A stretch of 64,000 nucleotides of DNA from UBA5239 sp040391785 (GTDB lineage: Bacteria > Verrucomicrobiota > Lentisphaeria > Victivallales > Victivallaceae): NCBI GenBank assembly GCA_040391785.1, contig JBEBXH010000006.1, positions 1 through 64,000 of the forward strand. The letters are read 5' to 3'. The position numbers were made by a program, and so were the translations under genes. The stretch's first letter is position 1. Each line of letters begins with the position of its first letter. Below, one piece after another: positions 41,612-50,952 of this stretch. The notes beneath the pieces are model-generated. The model was not told the origin of the DNA and did no database searches. It saw nothing but the letters and a program-made list of their open reading frames with translations.

Positions 41612-42892
41612 ATGAGTACGCAAACCTGTTTTAAGTGTGAATGCACGGAAGACTTGATTCAAATCGAGCGCGGCGGTGAAACGGAATTCGTCTGTATCGA
41701 CTGCCGGGACGCTTACCTAAAAAAGTGTGTCGCTTGCGGCGAATATGTTTCACTTGAGGACGATAGTTATGTAAACGACCGCGACGGGGAACTCTACTGC
41801 GAATCCTGCCGCGATGACCATTTATCCTACTGTGAACACTGCGATGAATACTCCGATTCGGATAAGTTTGTACGTATTGCCGACTTGGATGAATACTGGT
41901 GTGATGATTGCGCTGACTCCTATGCTTACCGGTGTGAAGAATGTGGCGATTATGTATCCCAGAATTGCGGCGACGACAATACCTTATTGTGTAATTCCTG
42001 CTATGTGGACCATTACTGTACATGCGACGATTGTAGCGAAGTCATTCACAACAATAACGCCTATTTCCATGACGATGGAACTTACTGCGAATCCTGCTAT
42101 AACGAAAACCATTCTTCAAATGTTCATGAATACAGCTATGAACCTTACCTGAATTTTCAATCCTCCGACGAAGATGATGAAAAATGCCTTGCTTACCTGG
42201 GATTCGAGCTTGAAGCCGGAGGTGTATCCAGTTCGGAGCGCAACCGCATAGCAGACTGTATTTCAGATGGTGAAGAGACTTTTTACCTGAAGGAAGATGG
42301 TTCAATCCCGGAATACGGATTCGAGCTTGTATCCCATCCCATTACGCTCAAGCGACACAAGGAACTCGACTGGGACGATGTATTACGGCAAATGTCAAGT
42401 GCCGGAATGAAGTCCCATGATTTAGGCGAAGAATCTTGCGGCCTCCATGTGCATGTATCGAGGAACTATCTTTCCCCTTACAAATGGTTACTCATAGACT
42501 GGTTTATCTCAAAATATCAATCTCAATTTGAGATTATCGCCCGTCGCAAGGAAACACACTGGGCCCGCTTCAAGAAAAGCAATGGCCTCCCGGTGAAGGA
42601 TGTATACGGCAAATCTTCAGGGACACGCTATCAGGCCGTGAATTTTGAAAATACGAATACGGTTGAATTCCGTCTCTTCAGGGGAACACTGAAATATTCC
42701 ACCTTCATGGCGACGCTCGAAATAGTCGATGCTCTGGTCCATTGGGCGAATCAACTTTCCATCAGTGATATTCTGGCCTCCGGCGACGCCTTCGCGAATT
42801 TCACCGCCTATATCCAGTCAAGCAGTCTCTATGAAAACGCCGTGAACTATCTCGCCGAAAATAACCTCATGGAGGTGAAAAAATGTGCGTAG
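41612..42892 (+). CDS. Amidoligase with zinc-ribbon array
   Basis: 426 residues, GGAGG upstream. The first 165 residues hold about eleven CxxC pairs (CFKC, CIDC, CVAC, CESC, CEHC, CDDC, CEEC, CNSC, CDDC, CESC), a LIM/zinc-ribbon-like array. The C-terminal part matches the ATP-dependent COOH-NH2 'amidoligase' fold: GFELEAGG (197-204), KEDGSI (227-232), GFELVSHP (236-243), CGLHVHVSR (276-284) and NTVEFRLFRGTL (about 347). Related enzymes form amide or isopeptide bonds on peptides or proteins. The class II amidotransferase gene overlaps its 3' end by 10 bases. Confidence 0.78.
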   Translation: MSTQTCFKCECTEDLIQIERGGETEFVCIDCRDAYLKKCVACGEYVSLEDDSYVNDRDGELYCESCRDDHLSYCEHCDEYSDSDKFVRIADLDEYWCDDCADSYAYRCEECGDYVSQNCGDDNTLLCNSCYVDHYCTCDDCSEVIHNNNAYFHDDGTYCESCYNENHSSNVHEYSYEPYLNFQSSDEDDEKCLAYLGFELEAGGVSSSERNRIADCISDGEETFYLKEDGSIPEYGFELVSHPITLKRHKELDWDDVLRQMSSAGMKSHDLGEESCGLHVHVSRNYLSPYKWLLIDWFISKYQSQFEIIARRKETHWARFKKSNGLPVKDVYGKSSGTRYQAVNFENTNTVEFRLFRGTLKYSTFMATLEIVDALVHWANQLSISDILASGDAFANFTAYIQSSSLYENAVNYLAENNLMEVKKCA

Positions 42893-43578
42893 CCATTTAC
42901 AAGCCGAAAAAGGCAAATTTGCCCTCGCTGGAAATTTTGAAACAATGCTGGGACGCAAACCCAGACGGAGCCGGTTTCGCCCTGCGAACTGAAGGGGAAT
43001 ACTCCATCGAAATTCATAAAGGCTATATGACATGGAAACAATTCGTCACGGCTTATGAAAAATACCATCTCGCGAACTTCTCCGGGGATTTATTGCTCCA
43101 CTTCAGGATAGCGACGCACGGCGGTATATCGCCGGGACTAACTCACCCCTTCAGCCTCACAAAGGACGTGAAGCTCCTGAAGCATACCAACGTAAAAACC
43201 AATTACGCCCTGATTCATAACGGCATGTTGCCGATAGAACCGGAAGACGGCTCCGACACGATGGAGTTTTGCCGAAGATTGACCCCATTATACCGGGATA
43301 TTCCTTCAGCTCTGAATCTCATTCAAGGCATGGCCGGAAACAATAAAATCGCCGTCATGACGCGTGACAAGGTCCATCTGTTCGGCGAATGGGAAACCAT
43401 CGATGGAGTTTATTTCTCAAACCTGCTCTGGGACTGGTCCGATTATTATTGGCCGACACGGAAAGAGCTTCAGCAACTCCAGAAGGGATTCTGCCCTTAT
43501 TGTGATGGGAAAGTCATTCCTGATGATGAGACGTATTACTGCCCGGAATGCGGCGACGCATGGGAGAAAGCACTATAA
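42883..43578 (+). CDS. Class II glutamine amidotransferase with zinc ribbon
   Basis: 231 residues starting Met-Cys, so Cys2 is the N-terminal nucleophile after Met removal. Family blocks are PDGAGFAL, LLLHFRIATHGGISPGLTHPF and YALIHNGML. The last 40 residues form a zinc ribbon (CPYC ... CPEC). It hydrolyses glutamine to supply ammonia. The ribosome-binding site GGAGGTG lies inside the end of the amidoligase gene and the genes overlap, so the two products likely act together. Confidence 0.8.
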   Translation: MCVAIYKPKKANLPSLEILKQCWDANPDGAGFALRTEGEYSIEIHKGYMTWKQFVTAYEKYHLANFSGDLLLHFRIATHGGISPGLTHPFSLTKDVKLLKHTNVKTNYALIHNGMLPIEPEDGSDTMEFCRRLTPLYRDIPSALNLIQGMAGNNKIAVMTRDKVHLFGEWETIDGVYFSNLLWDWSDYYWPTRKELQQLQKGFCPYCDGKVIPDDETYYCPECGDAWEKAL

Positions 43579-43647
43579 ATCTCGCATTTCAGGAAGGAAC
43601 GATATATCCATATCGGCCAAATCTAAAAACTGGTCAATCCACTTTTT

Positions 43648-44061
43648 TTATGACAGAGCGTGACCAAAGGACAATAGCCCGCCCATGAACCAGACAAGCC
43701 AGCCTATTATCCATAAAGTCATACGCAGAATATTCAGCCACACATATTTGGGAAAACGCAAAAATTGCACAACTATTCCAGCGAAAAGAAACGGTGCACA
43801 ATACATCATAAGCATAAGAGAAAATTTAAGGCAACAATTATTTTGCGAGCTAAAAACTGCACCTCTTGAAATTGCCCCTGTTAATGGACCAGTAATTGCA
43901 AATAAAGACGTTAAGAATACGAATAGATAATGCCTTGGACCATCATCTAACCCCGCATTGGTTGTTAGAAATGTTAAAATCGTGAATACAGCCAGTATAA
44001 CCCCAAAAACTATCAAATATGATTTTGTCAGATTATTCGCAAATATTTTCTTAATATCCAT
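43648..44061 (-). CDS. Small integral membrane protein
   Basis: 137 residues from the ATG at 44061 (GGAGGT upstream). Four hydrophobic helices (YLIVFGVILAVFTILTFL, YLFVFLTSLFAITGPLTGAI, CLKFSLMLMMYCAPFLFAGI, ILRMTLWIIGWLVWFMGGLL). No enzymatic motif. It lies opposite the amidotransferase gene and ahead of the serine recombinase. A membrane effector or immunity-type role is possible but not shown. Confidence 0.6.
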   Translation of the reverse strand: MDIKKIFANNLTKSYLIVFGVILAVFTILTFLTTNAGLDDGPRHYLFVFLTSLFAITGPLTGAISRGAVFSSQNNCCLKFSLMLMMYCAPFLFAGIVVQFLRFPKYVWLNILRMTLWIIGWLVWFMGGLLSFGHALS

Positions 44062-44242
44062 ACTTACCTCCATTTCCAAGACTATACCGCTAATCACATA
44101 AACATTCAAACCAATAGGAGAAGATTCTTTATTTGCCAACCCGTACAATCAAACGAGCATTTTGCTTGACCATGCCGGATGGGAAAAATCCTGTTCAAAA
44201 ATCAGCTCATTTTCAACACCCTTAAATTTTACGGAGGAAACC

Positions 44243-44827
44243 ATGAGATGTATCATTTACAGTCGCGTATCAACCGATATGCAGGATACGGAAAACCAAA
44301 TCGCCCAATTGCGCGAATACGCAGACAAACAGCATTGGGAGATTGTCACAGTCAAAACGGATATCTGTTCCGGTAGTAAGTCGGCAGACGCCCGAACCGG
44401 ATTGAAGGAAGTCTTCGACCTTGCCCGGAAAAGAAAATTCGATATCCTGTTGTTCTGGAGCTTGGATCGTCTCAGCCGCGAAGGAACCCGGCAGACCTTG
44501 GAATATCTGTCACGTTTCGACAACTACAAAATCAAATGGCATTCATACACCGAAGAATATATTTCGTCACTGGGGATATTCGCAGACGCGATCATATCTT
44601 TGATGGCCTGTCTCGCCAAGCAAGAGCGCATTCGAATCTCAGAACGCACGAAAGCCGGACTTGCCAGAGTACGCGCCAAAGGAACCGCATTAGGCAGACC
44701 GCGCACGAAAACCGAAGTCATACTTAAGGCCAAGGAATTGAGATTGAATGGATTGTCTTTCTCTGCGATTGGCCGTGAACTCAACGTAACCAAAGCCAGA
44801 GCTTTTCAACTCTGCAATGAACAGTAG
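44243..44827 (+). CDS. Small serine recombinase (resolvase/invertase)
   Basis: 194 residues from the ATG at 44243 (GGAGG upstream). The catalytic Ser is in YSRVSTDMQDTENQ, followed by LDRLSREGTRQTLEYL and the E-helix with RIRISERTKAGLARVRAKG. It ends with a helix-turn-helix (GLSFSAIGRELNVTKARAFQL). Cuts and rejoins DNA through a 5'-phosphoserine intermediate. It may resolve dimers of the element or mark an older nested insertion. Followed 11 bases later by the ATPase gene. Confidence 0.85.
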   Translation: MRCIIYSRVSTDMQDTENQIAQLREYADKQHWEIVTVKTDICSGSKSADARTGLKEVFDLARKRKFDILLFWSLDRLSREGTRQTLEYLSRFDNYKIKWHSYTEEYISSLGIFADAIISLMACLAKQERIRISERTKAGLARVRAKGTALGRPRTKTEVILKAKELRLNGLSFSAIGRELNVTKARAFQLCNEQ

Positions 44828-44838
44828 GAGAACGCACC

Positions 44839-45987
44839 ATGAACAGCAATCTTGCATTTCACTTTGACTACACCGATTACGCCGTGAAGATGGGAACGGA
44901 GGGCGATATCTTTCAAACGATTCTCGATGATTACGAAAAACTCGGACTGGTGGGGGAAGAAACAAATAAGCTCATGGCCTATCTCGCCGCCACATCACGC
45001 TTGATGGAGAAGCCATTGAATATTCTGGTACTGTCATCATCCGGTGCCGGTAAGTCGGCATTGCAGGATAAAACCCTGAAACTCATGCCGCCGGAATCCG
45101 TGATTCGTGTCTCTGCAATCACCGACAAAGCGCTCTATTATCAAAAATCGCTCAAGAACAGGCTTCTGGCGCTGGAAGAGGCCGCCGGAGTCAAAGACTC
45201 ATACGCGATCAGAACGTTGATTTCAGAGGGCTATCTGGCGCAGGAAACGGTATCCGGGAATCAAGGACAGTCATTGCACGTCGAAGGCGGTTGTTCCATC
45301 TTCCAGACGACCACAAACCCGGAGATCAACCCAGAAACGAAAAGTAGGTTCTTCATCCTCGGCGTTGATGAAAGCCGTGAACAGACTCGTCGTATATTGG
45401 AATTGCAACGCAAGGCTCATACACTCGCCGGGCTGAAGACCAATACCGAAGTAGAAGGCATCATCGGCAAACACCAGGCCTTTCAACGTCTACTCGAACC
45501 ATACGCCATAGTCAACCCCTTCGCCAATGAGCTCTTTTACGAAGATGACCGCCTACAAGCCCGACGTGACCAGCCGAAGTTCCTACAATTGATCAACACT
45601 ATCGCCTTCCTCCGGCAAATGCAAAAGCCTGTCAAACGCTACGAGGGCATCGAATACATCGAAGTAGACCATGCCGACATCGACATGGCCGTCAAACTCG
45701 CCTCCGAAATCCTCGGGGTCTCACTGGACGATCTCTCCCTTCCGGCCCGTGACCTCCTTCATCAGTTGCTGGCGATGAATCACAAAACTTTTACCCGAAG
45801 TGAGGCCATGCAACACACCGGCTGGAGCAAGACCAGACTTCACATCCACCTGACCGAACTCATGGACATGGAACTCGTAGTCAAACTCTCCGGCAAACAG
45901 AACTGCCTTCAAACTTATAAGTTGTTGTATGGCGGCGAAGGCCAAGACGGACGTAAGTTCTGCATCGGTTTCAACCCCGTTCAGTAG
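44839..45987 (+). CDS. Primase-type ATPase lacking the primase domains
   Basis: 382 residues. P-loop LVLSSSGAGKSALQD (about residue 67), then ITDKALYYQKSLKNRLLALE and an IFQTTTNPEINPETKSRFFIL sensor. The C-terminal 80 residues look like a winged helix. The ATPase blocks resemble the C-terminal half of long CHC2/TOPRIM primases of bacterial mobile elements, but the N-terminal zinc-finger and TOPRIM parts are missing. It is either a stand-alone helicase-like subunit or a split or truncated version. Cotranscribed with the serine recombinase. Confidence 0.6.
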   Translation: MNSNLAFHFDYTDYAVKMGTEGDIFQTILDDYEKLGLVGEETNKLMAYLAATSRLMEKPLNILVLSSSGAGKSALQDKTLKLMPPESVIRVSAITDKALYYQKSLKNRLLALEEAAGVKDSYAIRTLISEGYLAQETVSGNQGQSLHVEGGCSIFQTTTNPEINPETKSRFFILGVDESREQTRRILELQRKAHTLAGLKTNTEVEGIIGKHQAFQRLLEPYAIVNPFANELFYEDDRLQARRDQPKFLQLINTIAFLRQMQKPVKRYEGIEYIEVDHADIDMAVKLASEILGVSLDDLSLPARDLLHQLLAMNHKTFTRSEAMQHTGWSKTRLHIHLTELMDMELVVKLSGKQNCLQTYKLLYGGEGQDGRKFCIGFNPVQ

Positions 45988-46110
45988 CTGTTCAGAGGGT
46001 ATTCTGTACTATGAAGTTCAATTATAAAATTGCTCTTTCCGCAAATCAGCGACTTCCAGCTAAAAAGGTTACAAATTTGTACTCAACACTCTCTGCTCAA
46101 TTGATATTCA

Positions 46111-46691
46111 TTAATCTGTTTTTCCAATCGGAGAAGCAATAAGCCTTACTACTTCTCGCGTCATCAAAAAATTATCATAATTATCATATGCGAGTTTATC
46201 GCTTAGTTCATCGTCGTCAAAATACCCCACACATTGAATAACACCATCTCTCTTAAAAAAACTATCATCAATAGGATATTGTGCATATGGATTATGGTAC
46301 ACTTGAAGTCCATCCCACATTGTTTCAATATATTCAGTTTTATTTTTATAAAAGAATGTCGGGGTTTGATTATGTAGTCGAACTCCTCTAAAAGAACAGA
46401 ATTCAGTTATTGAATCATCATTATCACAAAGCTAGAAAAACGTAATTCATATTTGCCTCCCAATCTTAGGTGTTGTATCTAATATATTAATTATATTGCT
46501 AATTTCAAGTAGAAAATAATTTTCACCAATAATTTCACCTAAGACAATGCCCGGTTTAATCTCCTTAATATATATTAAGGAGAAAATAAACCAAGATGAG
46601 CGCAAATTAATATTCAATTTTTTGCTATTTATTCAGCATTTCCCTTCAAAACAAAGATAAAATCATCATAAAATGTTAAAGGAGTGAACAT
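46111..46691 (-). pseudogene. Decayed sixth gene of the NurA-HerA operon
   Basis: Starts as an ATG at 46691 (MFTPLTFYDDFIFVLKGNAE), hits a stop, and continues recognisably in another frame (IKEIKPGIVLGEIIGENYFL...). That frame has two stops 15 bases apart (TGA at 46447-46449, TAG at 46432-46434), then reads on to 46111 (CDNDDSITEFCSFRG, TMWDGLQVYHNPYAQYPID). At least one frameshift and two nonsense changes. Same strand and close behind the HNH gene. Family unknown. Confidence 0.7.
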
Positions 46692-46694
46692 AAG

Positions 46695-47465
46695 CTAGTT
46701 GCTGATATCATTTTCACATTTATTTTTTTTGACTAACAAGCGAAGTTCCTCAATCGTTAAAATTTTATTTGTATCCCGATGAATCATACGATGACAATTT
46801 GAGCAAATTGGGGCCAAATCGTTTCGAGGATTTATCATTATTTCCTTGTCTTCTAAGAATAAAGGGGTTAGGTGATGAATTTCAATAAACCCAACTCCTA
46901 AAACTCCATAAAATGATTCAAAATCGAAACCACAAACACAACATTTTGTTCCATGAATTTTTATTGCTTCTAAACGATTACGATAATCTCGTTCATACCG
47001 CGTAGTCTGAGATTGAACTTTCTTTCCATCTTTAAAGCTTAATTGTTCTGCATAAAGAGAATCAAAATCATCATCATTACCTACTAGAGAACTATTAATA
47101 AAAGTAACATAATATTCAAAATTTGACTTCTTTTCAAATCTGATATAAGTGAGAGATTGTTCTTGTTTTTCTGCAAGAAAACATCTAAATGGAGCAATGG
47201 CTTTAGAAAAATCTGAACGCCAAAAAAGGCGAATTTGAGTAGTTCTCTTTGTACTTTTTTGAAAATGAGCTTCAAATGGTTTATTTTTATAAAGCAAAAT
47301 TATATTTTTCTTCGCAATATTTCCCAAATCATGAAGATTCCAGAAATCGAGCATAGATTTTGATATACCGGTCCCATGGTGGTCGAAAAGCGATTTATCT
47401 ATCACTTTTATTCCCACTGTATTGGAAATGTATTCCCAAGTTGAATATGAACTGATATTATTCAT
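46695..47465 (-). CDS. HNH endonuclease
   Basis: 256 residues. The C-terminal HNH nuclease has C176/C179 (CCVCGFD), H197-H198 (IEIHHLTPL), Asn in NPRNDLAPI, C221/C224 (CSNCH) and H229: catalytic and zinc residues all present. The N-terminal 140 residues are a separate alpha/beta domain with no family I recognise, possibly target recognition. Last intact gene of the AT-rich operon, 7 bases after the radical SAM gene. It is a likely DNA-cutting effector. Confidence 0.78.
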   Translation of the reverse strand: MNNISSYSTWEYISNTVGIKVIDKSLFDHHGTGISKSMLDFWNLHDLGNIAKKNIILLYKNKPFEAHFQKSTKRTTQIRLFWRSDFSKAIAPFRCFLAEKQEQSLTYIRFEKKSNFEYYVTFINSSLVGNDDDFDSLYAEQLSFKDGKKVQSQTTRYERDYRNRLEAIKIHGTKCCVCGFDFESFYGVLGVGFIEIHHLTPLFLEDKEIMINPRNDLAPICSNCHRMIHRDTNKILTIEELRLLVKKNKCENDISN

Positions 47466-47472
47466 TGTATGA

Positions 47473-49362
47473 TCAGAAATGAGGAATATTGAATTCCGTC
47501 TGGTTCGCCTTAATGGCTTTGTCTATATCGTCTCGCTTTATCAGATAAAAGCGCAAAAGGTTTCGAGCACTTCTATTGAAATCTGCGGGATTAAGATGTT
47601 GAAAGTCATTATTATGGATAATATCTAAGCAAATATCTTTGTCTCCTTCAGAAAGAGAATGGAAAGCTGAAGACCATTGCTCCGTAACATGACATTTCTC
47701 CATATACAAACGATATATAATCATTGGTTCCGGCATATAAAGCAATTCTTTATATTCATCAACATTATTACCAAAAGCCTTATAAAAAAAGGTGTTTCCC
47801 CTTCCTACGCTACCTTTAGTCGCATTTAGTATAGCTTGTATTGCTCGCACAAATTTTTTCGTCCAATGTTTTCCAATAAAATCTCTATTAGTAAAATATT
47901 CTGGCTCTGTAATAGGGTGGTATTTCATTGGGAATGAATTAATACTAACGTCTAACTCGTCACATAATAGAATATTCAATTCTAACCGCCAATACAATTG
48001 TTCCGGTGTATCATTATTGCTATTGTACAAAATATAATTGGAAAGGTCTGTAATGCCATGCTTTGCGACCAATCTTATTGCTTTAGAATAAATATTTCGT
48101 TCACTCCAATTATCAAATGCAATGCGCAACGGACGAATGGGAATTTGACTTAGCAAACGGGTTTTTTTCTCGGTAAACAAAGCGGCATCTAAGCCTTGAT
48201 TGAAATCTACATAACGATTGGATTTTGCTTTATTGCGACGTTGTTCATATAAAGATGATATCTGTGGATAAACACTTAATACATGTTTTTTAGTTATAGT
48301 TTCACGCTTCAAAAGAAAATTTTCTTCTAACAAATCATATATATCTTGTTTCTCTTGTCCACGTAAACGCTTTAAGAAATCCTGCATCAGTTTATGAAAC
48401 AAAGCAAGAAAAGCCTCATCATTAAAAGACTGTTTCAATTGTTGAATTGTAATCTCAAGTAAATTAGGAGGACTCCACTGAGCTTCTTTGGTAAATCCAA
48501 GCTCTTTTATTGTTTCAATAATTTTCGTAAAACTTTTTGAAGCAAGTACATTGTTATCAAGCAACAATAGGTCTTTTTGCTCTCCAAAATTTTTTGCTAT
48601 ATAATTAATATTTCTCTTTAAAGGAATAAAATGCTTGTAATCAGGTTCTAATGTTGGAACAGCACAGAAATTGCACCGATTAATGCAACCCCTTGTCGTA
48701 TAGCCGAAATATGCATTTGAAGCAGGATAAGAGTACTCAATTTCATTTAAAATAGAGTAATCTAATGGTAAAGTATCAATGATATCAAAATTACCCTTAT
48801 CCAGGATTTCAGGTTTATCAAGTAATCCCTCAATTGGCGTTATACCTGTTGCTTTTTTTATTTCCTCGGGAACTAGTGAAGCGGCAATTCCTCCTACTAT
48901 TATATCTTCAGGAGACTTAGAAAGTTTTTTTGCCCATAAAATAGTTTCAACAGTAATTTTCCAATGAAAAGTAAACAATGTACAAATACATACTCTATCC
49001 CACTTGGGCTTTTTAAAATACTCCTTTTTCGTATAATAACTACGAGCCCAGGTAAATGCCATTTCCACTAATTGGGGACGCCTAGATAAACATAAAATAT
49101 TTTCAATTTTATGATTACTACCTTTCAATATGTGTTCAATAAATGTTGGAATATGCTGTTCCCAAAAGTAATGATCGTCTATCTGGTATAATTTAAAAAT
49201 AAGTTCCTTACAGATTTCCTTTGCAATAAAATCAGAAAATTTACCTTTATAAAAAACAACATTATCTCCACATCGTTTATGGTATGTCGCAAGTTTCATT
49301 AATCCCATGGGCGGATATTTATTTTGATAATTTGGTTCTATTAATAATATATTACGTGGCAT
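47473..49362 (-). CDS. Radical SAM protein
   Basis: 629 residues. The cluster motif is C226-x3-C230-x2-C233 (TTRGCINRCNFC). The N-terminal 180 residues (ILLIEPNYQNKYPPMGLMKL, then DRVCICTLFTFHW and IIVGGIAASL) resemble the B12-binding-like Rossmann domain of this class, though no DxHxxG cobalamin motif is visible. The C-terminal half is unusual, with VDFNQGLDAALFTEKK and several Trp/Tyr-rich helices. It is much longer than viperin and lacks its motif. It overlaps the GHKL gene by 1 base. Possible roles are nucleic-acid base, nucleotide or peptide modification. Confidence 0.75.
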   Translation of the reverse strand: MPRNILLIEPNYQNKYPPMGLMKLATYHKRCGDNVVFYKGKFSDFIAKEICKELIFKLYQIDDHYFWEQHIPTFIEHILKGSNHKIENILCLSRRPQLVEMAFTWARSYYTKKEYFKKPKWDRVCICTLFTFHWKITVETILWAKKLSKSPEDIIVGGIAASLVPEEIKKATGITPIEGLLDKPEILDKGNFDIIDTLPLDYSILNEIEYSYPASNAYFGYTTRGCINRCNFCAVPTLEPDYKHFIPLKRNINYIAKNFGEQKDLLLLDNNVLASKSFTKIIETIKELGFTKEAQWSPPNLLEITIQQLKQSFNDEAFLALFHKLMQDFLKRLRGQEKQDIYDLLEENFLLKRETITKKHVLSVYPQISSLYEQRRNKAKSNRYVDFNQGLDAALFTEKKTRLLSQIPIRPLRIAFDNWSERNIYSKAIRLVAKHGITDLSNYILYNSNNDTPEQLYWRLELNILLCDELDVSINSFPMKYHPITEPEYFTNRDFIGKHWTKKFVRAIQAILNATKGSVGRGNTFFYKAFGNNVDEYKELLYMPEPMIIYRLYMEKCHVTEQWSSAFHSLSEGDKDICLDIIHNNDFQHLNPADFNRSARNLLRFYLIKRDDIDKAIKANQTEFNIPHF

Positions 49363-50936
49363 TATTTGAATTCTTCTTCTATTTTTAACTTTAATTCTTC
49401 TGCTAACTTTTCATCTTTTGGCAATACTCTATCTATTACACTAAAAACGCGTCCAACCAATTTTTGTTCTTTTCTTGATAATTTGACTAACTTTTGGCTT
49501 CGAAACCCAGTCTTTGTTGTAGATAGAATCTCTTGTTCTTTTTCTGGTGTCAGAAAATTTTTCTTTTTGGGAGAAGACTTTTCTATTTTCTTTTCTATAT
49601 TACTCAAGATATCATTCAAATGGGGTACAGTTAATGCTTTACGTTGATACGTCTTTAAGTTTTTTGCACTCTCTTGCGTTTTCTTCTTGGCAAGTTCGAT
49701 TTTTTGCTTAATATTGTCGAATTCTTCTTGGCTCGAAAAACTTTTATTCTCCGTTTTTTGTACGAACTCTGCTATTATTTTTTGCTCATTATGCAGTGCA
49801 AGATAAGCATTCTTTGCCTTAGAGGCTCCATTAAACCAAGTAGACAGTGTTTCGAAATATTTTCTCAAAATATCACCGAAATCATGCCACGTTGAAGTTT
49901 GATTAAAGTGATCGCGATGAGTGTTTGGAATCAACTGTCTATGTTCAGCGTGAATCTCACCCAAGAAATATAAATTTGCTCTTGGTTCAGAGAAAAAATT
50001 CATCAATGTATCAGAATCGCCTACTTGAATATTACCTTTGCGTATGCGTAAGCCTCTTGCTAGATTACATGGAGGTAGCTGTTTTACAAAATTTGTTATA
50101 GCGACCCAGCTCCAGCCTAAAATTTCACCATCCGTATTACGATATATCTGAAAATCAATATCATTAATTTGGTCAATTGTTTCCTTTTGGCCTTTTGAAT
50201 CGTTATGTATTTTAGCTCCGTACGCCTTGAATAATTGTTCGTCATCCAAAAAAATAACATAATCATCAAACCGCAAATTATTCTCATTTACAAATTGCAT
50301 GATTTTTGTCTTATACAGAAACTTAGGAGCAAATGGTAATGGAGCAACCATGGATAAATATTTTTCAATATAATCTCTATCTAATAATCTCTTATATTCA
50401 GGTTTTATTTGGGACATTTTTACTTCAAAAAAATGATCCGATTTATCGTGTGGCTCATGGCTAATACTCACGATTTTTTGGATAACGGCTCCAGCTTCTG
50501 TTTGTTTATCAGGAGTTTCAAGTAATTCGTCTAATTTATCCGCGTCCCAAGTCATGATAGACTTAACATTCTCTCCTGCATATGACGTTATAAATTCTAA
50601 TTTACGACAATACGCTAAACTCGCAAGCCTCCCTATCCCTCGATTTCCACGTAAGGTATGGCCATCTTTATCCGAACATGCAATGTTAACTAGTTTCTTT
50701 AATACTTCGTCTTTCGGAATTCCAGTAGCATTATCGTGAACGATAATACTATCATCGCTTAGGCGAATATGAATTGCGGCATCACGTTTTGCCATTAACC
50801 CTGTTCTCACTGCAACATCAATTTGGTCTGCGGCATTTTGGATATATTCTCGAAGAATGCATTCAGCATCTTTGTACATCGATTTAGTTAATGACTCAAT
50901 TGCCATCTTTCCAATTAATACAGGACTTTCGATCAT
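49362..50936 (-). CDS. Hsp90/GHKL-type ATPase
   Basis: 524 residues. GHKL nucleotide-binding domain: N-box E30-x3-N34-x2-D37 (REYIQNAADQ), DNATGIP (D68, G72) and RGNRGIGRLAS (97-107), as in Hsp90/MutL/MORC proteins. The middle region resembles the Hsp90 middle domain. The C-terminal 150 residues are coiled coil (EEFDNIKQKIELAKKKTQES). ATP-driven clamp closure is expected. GGGAG precedes the ATG; 16 bases after HerA. In this operon it may be a DNA- or protein-clamping sensor. Confidence 0.8.
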   Translation of the reverse strand: MIESPVLIGKMAIESLTKSMYKDAECILREYIQNAADQIDVAVRTGLMAKRDAAIHIRLSDDSIIVHDNATGIPKDEVLKKLVNIACSDKDGHTLRGNRGIGRLASLAYCRKLEFITSYAGENVKSIMTWDADKLDELLETPDKQTEAGAVIQKIVSISHEPHDKSDHFFEVKMSQIKPEYKRLLDRDYIEKYLSMVAPLPFAPKFLYKTKIMQFVNENNLRFDDYVIFLDDEQLFKAYGAKIHNDSKGQKETIDQINDIDFQIYRNTDGEILGWSWVAITNFVKQLPPCNLARGLRIRKGNIQVGDSDTLMNFFSEPRANLYFLGEIHAEHRQLIPNTHRDHFNQTSTWHDFGDILRKYFETLSTWFNGASKAKNAYLALHNEQKIIAEFVQKTENKSFSSQEEFDNIKQKIELAKKKTQESAKNLKTYQRKALTVPHLNDILSNIEKKIEKSSPKKKNFLTPEKEQEILSTTKTGFRSQKLVKLSRKEQKLVGRVFSVIDRVLPKDEKLAEELKLKIEEEFK

Positions 50937-50952
50937 GCGTCAATTTCTCCCT

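Noticed and set aside
46447..46449. Recoded TGA (selenocysteine) in the sixth operon gene
   Set aside because: A nearby TAG and an upstream frameshift in the same gene point to decay, and no SECIS-like hairpin right after the TGA is evident.
47473..49362. Radical SAM protein as a prokaryotic viperin
   Set aside because: It is about twice too long, has a B12-binding-like N-terminal domain and does not show the viperin sequence blocks; only the general CX3CX2C motif is shared.
49362..50936. GHKL protein as MutL or DNA gyrase B
   Set aside because: The ATP-binding motifs are shared, but the middle and coiled-coil C-terminal regions do not match MutL or GyrB, and no mismatch-repair or gyrase partner is nearby.
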